32,558 nucleotides of DNA from Deltaproteobacteria bacterium (lineage in GTDB: Bacteria; Desulfobacterota; Syntrophobacteria; Syntrophobacterales; Syntrophobacteraceae). The translations under genes were made by a program, and so were the position numbers. Below are positions 25,431 to 32,558 of the stretch, in pieces; the first letter of the stretch is position 1, and each line of letters opens with the position of its first letter. The notes under the pieces were generated by a model that worked only from the letters and a program-made list of their open reading frames with translations, ran no database searches and was not told the origin of the DNA. Location: NCBI GenBank assembly GCA_012517775.1, contig JAAYUJ010000015.1, forward strand, positions 1 to 32,558, in the 5' to 3' direction.

Positions 25431-28400
25431 GGGGTGGATGGAGCCGAAGCACTCTTGAGAGGATTCACGCCGCGGGTATCCAAGAGCTGTGGCATCACCC
25501 AGTGGCGGAAATAGTCCATATAGAAAGCGGCGCTTCTGGGATAATCCGGAAGGCAACGTTCCAGGAGATAGCGCTCGAGCTCCCGTGAGATTTCAGCCGA
25601 GGATTCCTCTGCGGCTTTTTCCTCAAGTGCTCTTCGCAATCTCTCTAACAGTTCAGCCAGGCGTTTCTGCCCCTCGCCCTCGAAGAGCTCGGCCAGCTCA
25701 GGAGCGTGGTGCCGCACAAGGATCTCTCTCTGGAGAGTCCAGTCAATAAGATCCCGGTAACAGCAACGGTAACTCCAAAGGATCCCATCCGCCTGATGAG
25801 GGGAAAACCGCTCGAAAACCCGGTAGAGGGGGGACTGAGTCACATCCTGCATCCTCTCGAGAAGCTCGTGCTCATAGTCCTCAGGGTTGAAGAAAAGGGG
25901 TCTTTCTCCATTCATGACCACCATCTCCCTCAGGATCCTCTGAATCCTCCTTCCCTCCTCAGGGTCAAAAACCATCGAAAGGGGAGTATCCAGGTCTGAC
26001 GAATCGGGACAGGAGTCACATGGAGGCGCGCTGAGAGACTCAAGCTCTGTCTCCTCGCCTGCAACGGGTTGCTCTGTCTGCGCTTCCTTCTCTTCAGAGT
26101 CATGGCCAGAAAGCTTCAGTGCGCCACGCAGGAGCTCCGAAGGGACTTTTCCTGCCTCAACCTCCTGCTGGATTATGGCACGGGCATATTCAAGGTCCTG
26201 TTCCTGATGGCTGTAGTGAAGAAGGATCATTGCATGCCGCAGACTGCCGATTCCTGATACCATGGCGTGCCTCGCCAGTCTCAACTCCAGATGCAGGACG
26301 ATCTGCTGATGCAGGGCGGACTCCTGCAGAACTTCTCTCGCATCCAGAAACTCAACCTGATGATAGGTCTGGAGAAACTGGGGATAGTCTTTGGTCACGA
26401 GGAATGCCTTGAGTCTTTCCAGGTTGTCCCGGTATTCTCTTGTTTCTGCTTCTCTTGTTCGAAGATGGGCTGGTACTCGCGTATGGCGACTGGTATTACG
26501 AAGGTCCAGAGCTGCGGCTTCAGCGAGGAAGGCCCTCAGGATTTCGTCCTCTTCCATCCAGCGCTCAATCAAAGGGGTTTCCCAGCCATGGGGATTGTGG
26601 AAGAGAAGGTGCGTCGAGAGAAGGATCTCTTTCATCTGATCTACCGTCACGTCACGACCACCAAGTCCTCCCACCAGAGTCCTGAGGGGCTTTCTTTGAA
26701 CTTCCGGGCTTCGGGATGCCATGCGGCCGAAAGTGGCGAAGATCCTGGAGGCCAGCGGAGGAATGGAGCCGAAGCTGTTGGACCGGTCGAGCACAACGAC
26801 CCTTCTCGCCGCTTCCAGCCATGGAATCAGCTTCTCCTCGGGAAAGGGATTCATGCATCGCAGGGAAAGACAGGCCATGCCTCTCCAGCCTTCATGCTCC
26901 AGCTCCGAAAGGGCCTCGACCGCGTTGGGAAAAAGGGAACCCTGAAGGATGAACAGGGTTTCCGTGTGGGAGGAGTTCCTCCCGGATGAAATGCCACGAT
27001 CCGCCTCCCACTCCATCTCAATCCCCGGCGGTCGTCCATCGGTCCCTCCCTGGGTTATCACCTCGATCTCGTCCAGCCGGACCCCTGTCAGCTCGAATAC
27101 GGCATTGAGGGCATAAGGCAGGATTCGGGTGAAGGCCAGGTGAGCTTTTTCTATCTCCGACTGGGTTTCCTGGTACACTGCGGATGTTCCACTGGGACCG
27201 TGAACAATCAGTTCTCCTTCATGATTCGTCAGCTTGTTCTCCAGGTAGTTGAACCCATCGAGGGTCTTCTTCAGCCAGTCTCTGACTCTTTGGTCCGATG
27301 GGACCCTGACCAATCCGATCTTGTGCGTATCCGTTATCCCACCTATGGAAAGGATCACCGGCAGCCTGGCGAAATGGGTCAGAATTCTGGCCAGATAGAG
27401 GGAAGGCACATATTCCTGGATGTCCTTGGGGGCAAGCATGATTCCCCCGTCATCCCTGAAGCTCATAAAATCCGTGTGGCTTTCCTCAATATTGAGATTT
27501 GGAGCGGCGAGGGCTCGTTTGGTAAGGATGAAGAGCCCTTCCAGACGGGCTCCCACATACTGGGGGATGATTTCGGTGAAAAGCCTCCAACCTTGGGATG
27601 CCGTGAATGTAACGGGGAGAAAACCGCCTGTGCGCGCCACACCTAAAAGCTTCTCGGCAGCTACTTTCTCCGATGGGTTGACTTCATCCACCACAATGTA
27701 CGGATGTCCGTTGGCAAATGCCTCCGCCATGAAATAGAAGGGGTTTCCCGCAGGCGTGATGGGAAAGCCAACGTAAAAGAGAGGGCTCTCCGCCGTGGCG
27801 ACTTGACTGAGCACCATGCCCGCAAGGGTTCCTCCCATGATCATGAGGTGCTCCGCCGGGTCTTGAAGCCATTTGAAACCATCGGATCGGCCTGGTGAAA
27901 TGGGAAGGCCCTCTATGCCACCGGATTCGGAGGTTAGCGCAACCATTGGGGAGTAATCGGCGATCATCCCCGGTCCAAGAAAGCCCGGCACGAGAGATTC
28001 CGATTCATGGATCGCTGCTTCCATGGCTCTGCCGTACCAGTCCAACAGCTCCTTCTTTTTTTTCACGGCTTCTGGAAAACCCTGGCTGAGGAGGACCAGA
28101 TCCTTTTCCCAATCGAAGGGGAAACCCAGCTCCTGGAGGGCGCGAAAAATAGGGCCGACTGCCACAAGATTGGAAACCACCCTGGAAGAACCTGAAATCC
28201 TCTCCATGATGCCGTCCATATCCACAGAAACGAGCCTGACACATGCCATTGCCGCCACCTTTTCGGCATCGTGCTTCTCTTGCTCATCCAGACGTTCGAA
28301 CGGCCTATTCCAAAGGATAACGGATGCTTCCTCGACAAAAGCACGGACCACGCTCTTGTCGCTCTGCTCCCCACTGCCGCAGTCTGCATTCTGAGTCGAA

Positions 28401-31400
28401 GGCCCTCCCGGCTTCGAGAGCCGCTCCTGCAATTCCGCCACGGCCTGGCGGATCCTGTCCGGGTATTTCCCCGTCAGCTCCTGCCACAGGATCTCAGGAG
28501 GCTTGCGGTGATTGATGATGAGATACCCTCCCGGGCGAAGCCGACTGAAGAACAGGTCCGGATTCTGTTTCATCTCCTCGTAGTTGGTGACGACGAGAAC
28601 AAGCATGGGGAAGCTGTGCATGGCGTCTTTTCTGTGGAGCGGCTTCGCATCGACAAAGGTGGCGGACAGAACGGGGGTGCCCCGCTTGGAAGACCCGAAC
28701 TGCCATGCCATTCCCGCCCAGGCTCCCCTGGCACTTAAAAACTGGGCAAAAGCCCTGTTTATGGCGATGCCCCGGTCGCCGGCAAGACTGGCGACACCCA
28801 GGGCAAACGGTCCCAGTCGGTCGATATGCCTCCTGAGCCTGACCCGCTCTACGGTCGTCTCAGCGACTTTGCGGGTCTCGATGATCCCGCCCCCTTCCAT
28901 GAAGTCCTTCCTGAGCTGTTGGCTCAGACGGAACTGCTGGAGTTCCACCTGTCTGGCAAGGGCCCGCTCATCCAGTATTCGGTCGAGGATTCGGAAGAGC
29001 GCTTTGCGCCGCATTTCCGGAACACTCGGAGCAGATTCCTGCGCGGAGCTGCGCGAAAGGATCTCGTCTTCCAGAGGACTGGAAGGAGACTTTTCGGCCA
29101 GGAATTCCCTGACAGAGCCCAATGCCTCATGCAATGCCCGGCTGGCGTCGGATATCCTGGCGAGGGTCTCCTCAACTTTGCTGTCCGGACCTTGTAGATC
29201 GTCCATGAAGGGGTCCGACCGTCCCTCCAGTCTCTCCAGTTCCGCCATGAAAGCCGTGATGCGGGTATCATGGTCCTCAATGGCTTCGTCTCGCTTCGCC
29301 TGGTAGCGGTTCAACGGCTCCCAGCCGAGTACTCGACGAACCATCTCCTGTTCCAGGCTTGCACGATACTCGGGTTTGAACTCTCCCTGGCTGTCAAACA
29401 GCATCGCATAGGGAAAGACCTCGAGCTGATAGCAGTAGTGTCTCCATGTTGCCCTGAGCTCCTGGAGGAAGGAAGCAACCCATTCCTCGGCCTGCCGTAC
29501 AATGCGTGTCTCCAGGTCGATCTGCCAGTTGAGCTGGTCGCGGTAGCTCTCCAGCTGTGTGATAAGATAATGGGCCACGATGTTGCGAGGCTCGGACTCT
29601 CCGGTCTGAGGGTTCTTGCGAAACAGGTCCCGGTAGCGAGGATCCCTGGTCAGCCAGTATTGGATGGGCTTGGGATGATTCCGCCACTCCCTCCATGGCC
29701 TGTTCCGGTCCTCTGGGTGGAACGGAGCAACGCGTTTTCGGAACCTTCCGACGAAGACCAGTTCGGGCAGCATTCCTGCGTGGGCCATTACCTCCGCCAG
29801 ATCATCCGGATCCTCTCCGAAAAACTTGCCTGTTTCCGGACACGGCGTCACATCCCATCGAATGGCCGACTGCCCGAGCTGGTCAGCGAGCATCCAGAAT
29901 TGCTGCATGGATGCCTTATTGCCGCTGTGGCCGGTCCCTACGAGAATTCCAGGAAATTCAGCGGCGAGGTTGATCAGGTTCCATTGGATTCTCTGATTTC
30001 CCATAAGGAACTTGCCCACCGGCGTGGTGAGGGTGCCGAGGCCCAGGAGTGAACTGGCCGAGCTTTCTCCTCCTGTGTTGGAGTAAACTTGTGTGTCCGT
30101 AATGTTGATAAAATGGAGCACATTGGGGTGCCGCTGCTGAATGAGAAAGGCTTTTTGTCTCAGAGCATTCAGGAAGGCAGGCAAACCGATGACGGACCCT
30201 CCATCGCCCCCCTGGCTCACCACATAGCGACGTCCCTTTGGGAGGTTCCCCAGACGCACACTCCAGTCCTGAGCCATGGCGATGGCCTCTCCGAACGCAA
30301 ATCCTCCGCCGAAGACAGTCCGCCCCCCCGGAACTTTCTGGGCGACTTCCTTCACCTTGTTGAGCGTTTCACTCATACATCCCGTTTCACACGTGAAAGA
30401 AACATGAGGAATCTCTCCCCTGGCCAGGCTCATGGCAATGCTCATATAGACGGGCAGGGCAAGGACCTGGACTTCCGCGCATGTTGGACATGCGCTGTGT
30501 CCGCTGGCAATGGCCATGTGGCGGTAGCGTGCATGGATAAGGGCCTGATTCCGCGGTATGTTCCCGAGGAGCTCCCGGGCGACTTCGGCCTCCGCAGCCC
30601 TCAGCTCGGGACTTCCCCTGAAGATGGCTGCCAGATCTGCATTGAGTTGCATGAGCAGGCGGTTTTTCGTGATGGGCAGAGCCTGGAAGATATGTGGAAA
30701 GACGATCTGGGCCACCCTGCCCGTTTCCGCAAGAATGCTCTGCTGCAGATCCGCAGGCACCCCATCGGCGAATGGGCTCATGAAGAGGTCCGCTTCCCGG
30801 TTCTTCCAAATATCGAGGGGGGAGGCCCATCTGAAACGTCCCAATCGGTAAAAAAAACTGGCCGTATTATGGGTGGGAAAGGACATCCCATTGTCCGCCG
30901 TGGCTGCAACGGCCTCCACCAGGATGCCCAAAGTCATGGCCGCCCGCGCCATAGCCCATTCCACATCCCCCGTTCGCGTTTGCAGCAGAAGGGCTCCCCG
31001 GTAACGCCTGCGCACCACGCATCTTTCCGAATCCCTCCCGTTTCCATCAATGTGGCTCGCAAGAAGCGGAGCGGGCCGCTCGCCCCCGTGGCCCTCTCCC
31101 CACTCGAGAGTTACCTGTTTGCGAACCTCCAGGATCTGCGCAAACTCCTCCGGTCTCACCATTCGGGCATGCACTCGGACAGGGAGCCATGGCGGTAACT
31201 GCATTTCCCACTCACTCAGTGTCTGCAGATAGTCCCAGGCATGCTTTCCGTAAAGGACAACGCCCGCACCCCCTTCATCGATTCTCAGGTCGGGCTCCAG
31301 TGACCTTTTCAGATTCTCTTTGGATTCAACATGGAGGTAAGAACACCGCTTCCGACACAACCCGCAATTGGTGCAGTAGTCTTCCATTGGTCCGAGGAGA

Positions 31401-32062
31401 ATGCTCTCCCCCTTCCAGGTGACGACCCGCATTTCACTGCAGGCAGTTACGCACCTCAGGCATTGAGTGCAAAGCCTCGGTTCATGCATGACCTTCTGCG
31501 GGATATGCTTCCTCAAACGTTCCGTATTGTGACGCTGTATGATGGAGTGTGCCCCGATGGTCAGAAAGTCGCCGTAGTCATCGAATCGGGTATGCTCGAC
31601 CCCGCTTTGTGTGATCAGTTGAAAGACGAGGGTCAAGGCCCCCCAGAATGCCGGTTCGGCAGGCCATGCGAGTTCCAGAAGGTGGAAGTCCCCCGCGGAA
31701 TCCTCCAGAAGCGTAGCCAATGGAACGGCATCCTGTTTTCGCTCCGGCGGTTGAAAAAAAACGAGAAAGAACCGCCCCTGGTTCATCTCACGATCCAGCA
31801 GTTCATGTAGGGACCCCGGCCATTCTTTTCCACGGCAGTCCAGAGCATACCGGGAGCCGATGAGACTTGAAACCAATCCCAAACCTATCGATTCATGCCT
31901 CACCAGCCTGTAGGAACGCCCGTCCATCATCACGAGCGCGGCCCCGTCGCCGGGCTTCCCGATGAGCTTCCAGTGCTGTTCGGATGTGCTCTTTCTTGCT
32001 TCGGACAGTTTGGAGAGCTCGCTGAAGAGCCCCCTTATCCAGTAAGGATCAGTGTGAGCCAT
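25427..32062 (-). CDS. Giant domain-permuted 2-oxoacid:ferredoxin oxidoreductase, 2,211 residues
   Basis: In order: an unrecognised N-terminal domain (1-195); two ferredoxin-type sites, C198-x2-C201-x2-C204-x3-C208 and C230-x2-C233-x2-C236-x3-C240; an unrecognised region; the TPP-binding beta domain (CPTC at 525-528, CETGC at 558-562 and PCP at 741 as ligands of a proximal [4Fe-4S], GDGG at 619-622, VYSNTGG to 665); a helical linker; the gamma domain (about 1095-1345); the alpha/pyrimidine-binding domain (PITP near 1432, PSEKVAAEK near 1463, KRALA near 1517, to about 1810); and a 400-residue helical tail. NifJ-type enzymes oxidise pyruvate to acetyl-CoA and CO2, reducing ferredoxin; here the order alpha-gamma-ferredoxin-beta is rearranged. 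The ATG at 32,062 with AAGGA six bases upstream is preferred to the GTG at 32,113. The true 2-oxoacid is unknown. Confidence 0.88.
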   Translation of the reverse strand: MAHTDPYWIRGLFSELSKLSEARKSTSEQHWKLIGKPGDGAALVMMDGRSYRLVRHESIGLGLVSSLIGSRYALDCRGKEWPGSLHELLDREMNQGRFFLVFFQPPERKQDAVPLATLLEDSAGDFHLLELAWPAEPAFWGALTLVFQLITQSGVEHTRFDDYGDFLTIGAHSIIQRHNTERLRKHIPQKVMHEPRLCTQCLRCVTACSEMRVVTWKGESILLGPMEDYCTNCGLCRKRCSYLHVESKENLKRSLEPDLRIDEGGAGVVLYGKHAWDYLQTLSEWEMQLPPWLPVRVHARMVRPEEFAQILEVRKQVTLEWGEGHGGERPAPLLASHIDGNGRDSERCVVRRRYRGALLLQTRTGDVEWAMARAAMTLGILVEAVAATADNGMSFPTHNTASFFYRLGRFRWASPLDIWKNREADLFMSPFADGVPADLQQSILAETGRVAQIVFPHIFQALPITKNRLLMQLNADLAAIFRGSPELRAAEAEVARELLGNIPRNQALIHARYRHMAIASGHSACPTCAEVQVLALPVYMSIAMSLARGEIPHVSFTCETGCMSETLNKVKEVAQKVPGGRTVFGGGFAFGEAIAMAQDWSVRLGNLPKGRRYVVSQGGDGGSVIGLPAFLNALRQKAFLIQQRHPNVLHFINITDTQVYSNTGGESSASSLLGLGTLTTPVGKFLMGNQRIQWNLINLAAEFPGILVGTGHSGNKASMQQFWMLADQLGQSAIRWDVTPCPETGKFFGEDPDDLAEVMAHAGMLPELVFVGRFRKRVAPFHPEDRNRPWREWRNHPKPIQYWLTRDPRYRDLFRKNPQTGESEPRNIVAHYLITQLESYRDQLNWQIDLETRIVRQAEEWVASFLQELRATWRHYCYQLEVFPYAMLFDSQGEFKPEYRASLEQEMVRRVLGWEPLNRYQAKRDEAIEDHDTRITAFMAELERLEGRSDPFMDDLQGPDSKVEETLARISDASRALHEALGSVREFLAEKSPSSPLEDEILSRSSAQESAPSVPEMRRKALFRILDRILDERALARQVELQQFRLSQQLRKDFMEGGGIIETRKVAETTVERVRLRRHIDRLGPFALGVASLAGDRGIAINRAFAQFLSARGAWAGMAWQFGSSKRGTPVLSATFVDAKPLHRKDAMHSFPMLVLVVTNYEEMKQNPDLFFSRLRPGGYLIINHRKPPEILWQELTGKYPDRIRQAVAELQERLSKPGGPSTQNADCGSGEQSDKSVVRAFVEEASVILWNRPFERLDEQEKHDAEKVAAMACVRLVSVDMDGIMERISGSSRVVSNLVAVGPIFRALQELGFPFDWEKDLVLLSQGFPEAVKKKKELLDWYGRAMEAAIHESESLVPGFLGPGMIADYSPMVALTSESGGIEGLPISPGRSDGFKWLQDPAEHLMIMGGTLAGMVLSQVATAESPLFYVGFPITPAGNPFYFMAEAFANGHPYIVVDEVNPSEKVAAEKLLGVARTGGFLPVTFTASQGWRLFTEIIPQYVGARLEGLFILTKRALAAPNLNIEESHTDFMSFRDDGGIMLAPKDIQEYVPSLYLARILTHFARLPVILSIGGITDTHKIGLVRVPSDQRVRDWLKKTLDGFNYLENKLTNHEGELIVHGPSGTSAVYQETQSEIEKAHLAFTRILPYALNAVFELTGVRLDEIEVITQGGTDGRPPGIEMEWEADRGISSGRNSSHTETLFILQGSLFPNAVEALSELEHEGWRGMACLSLRCMNPFPEEKLIPWLEAARRVVVLDRSNSFGSIPPLASRIFATFGRMASRSPEVQRKPLRTLVGGLGGRDVTVDQMKEILLSTHLLFHNPHGWETPLIERWMEEDEILRAFLAEAAALDLRNTSRHTRVPAHLRTREAETREYRDNLERLKAFLVTKDYPQFLQTYHQVEFLDAREVLQESALHQQIVLHLELRLARHAMVSGIGSLRHAMILLHYSHQEQDLEYARAIIQQEVEAGKVPSELLRGALKLSGHDSEEKEAQTEQPVAGEETELESLSAPPCDSCPDSSDLDTPLSMVFDPEEGRRIQRILREMVVMNGERPLFFNPEDYEHELLERMQDVTQSPLYRVFERFSPHQADGILWSYRCCYRDLIDWTLQREILVRHHAPELAELFEGEGQKRLAELLERLRRALEEKAAEESSAEISRELERYLLERCLPDYPRSAAFYMDYFRHWVMPQLLDTRGVNPLKSASAPSTP

Positions 32063-32134
32063 GATGAGTCCTTTTCCATCAACGGAATCCGGCGTTTCCC
32101 GTCTTATTGCCACTCCGTTACACGCGATTCATCT

Positions 32135-32245
32135 CACTTCTCAATAGATCCCCGTCAAGACAGCTTCGGATGTCGGGTTTCCTACCCGACATCCGGGTGC
32201 GAATGCTGTCGGGATTGGAATCCAGACATGCTTATTGAGAAGGTG
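32135..32245. repeat. MITE/REP-like repeat, copy G, inverted orientation
   Basis: Read on the minus strand it matches copies A-D: left end CTTCTCAATAAG, the GATTCCAATCCCGAC hairpin with one mismatch, the second hairpin as GTCGGGTAGGAAACCCGAC, and right end CTATTGAGAAGTG. It lies 73 bases upstream of the giant oxidoreductase start, so the promoter of the cluster must be inside or beyond it. A TTGACG word lies in the repeat on the minus strand, but no good -10 follows. Confidence 0.82.
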
Positions 32246-32558
32246 CCGATTCGTGTCATGAGAAACAGGTGCGCTATTCCAGAATGCCTTGCAGGTGGCG
32301 ACCCTTCAGGCTCCAAATCTGTTGATGAACTGATCTGAAGTGCGAAAGGCGAAGGCACGGCTGATAGGAAGATCAAATCCGTGGCAGGTTCAGATGAACT
32401 TGGCAGGAACAGGAAGATAACAGGAATGGAAGAACAAGCGATCTTTGTCGGCAAATCAAAGGGAAAAGGAAGAGTCGGGTCCCCGTGGCTTCCGGGCAAT
32501 CAAGCTCGGAGGACTTGGGAGAGCACCTGCTTCAGCACTTTCAACTGGTGCTGATTAA
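32246..32558. other. Intergenic region at the right edge
   Basis: No gene with family signal was seen on either strand. The far end carries AGCACC/GGTGCT arms (about 32,523-32,553) that could form a weak hairpin. This region probably contributes regulatory sequence to the leftward giant-gene cluster. Confidence 0.35.

Noticed and set aside
30089-31198. 369-codon + strand open frame opposite the giant oxidoreductase
   Set aside because: It is antisense to the conserved beta and N-terminal parts; a long shadow frame is expected in GC-rich coding DNA.
32426-32554. 42-codon + strand open frame at the right edge (starts MEEQAIFVGK)
   Set aside because: The only AGGA is directly next to the ATG, the composition is basic and low in complexity, and no family is recognised. 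It is more likely chance.

Overview
The window looks like a chromosomal segment of an anaerobic member of the Desulfobacterota, most like the Syntrophobacterales. This is an inference: there is no rRNA or marker gene to settle it. The hints are the moderately high GC, the style of the redox genes (giant 2-oxoacid:ferredoxin oxidoreductase and NuoE/NuoF-type proteins), an AspRS of the non-discriminating type, and gene names recoverable only by homology. No rRNA, tRNA, CRISPR array, transposase or phage gene was seen.

Layout. Positions 1-5,300 hold a terminator, cutA (+), then a leftward set: a DRE-TIM enzyme fused to a Cache-type sensor domain, rlpA and hisD. Positions 5,278-8,547 hold the leftward pair hisS-aspS. 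Positions 8,794-12,275 (+) hold an SPFH protein with three zinc ribbons, an overlapping zinc-ribbon partner, and a small membrane-anchored protein of unknown function. Positions 12,333-15,260 (-) hold mutY, a ChaN-PDZ lipoprotein and a secreted CAP-domain protein.

Positions 15,750-32,062 (-) hold one four-gene leftward cluster that fills half of the window and is its most unusual content. In transcription order it encodes: (1) a 2,211-residue protein with all parts of a pyruvate:ferredoxin oxidoreductase, but in a permuted order (ferredoxin, beta, gamma, alpha); (2) a 1,675-residue largely helical protein whose only recognisable element is an RnfB/corrinoid-protein-type [4Fe-4S] motif; (3) a 1,262-residue NuoE-NuoF fusion with a complete set of Fe-S ligands and a charge-reversing change at the residue that in complex I disfavours NADPH; (4) a small GAF protein. 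Together they suggest a very large complex that couples a 2-oxoacid/acyl-CoA + CO2 reaction to NAD(P)H through a private chain of iron-sulfur clusters. The complex, its substrate and its direction are inference.

A second theme is a MITE-like or REP-like intergenic repeat of about 105-115 bp: two GTCGGG hairpins inside short terminal inverted repeats. It occurs seven times (five well-preserved, one degenerate, one partial), always between genes, including just upstream of and inside the giant-gene cluster.
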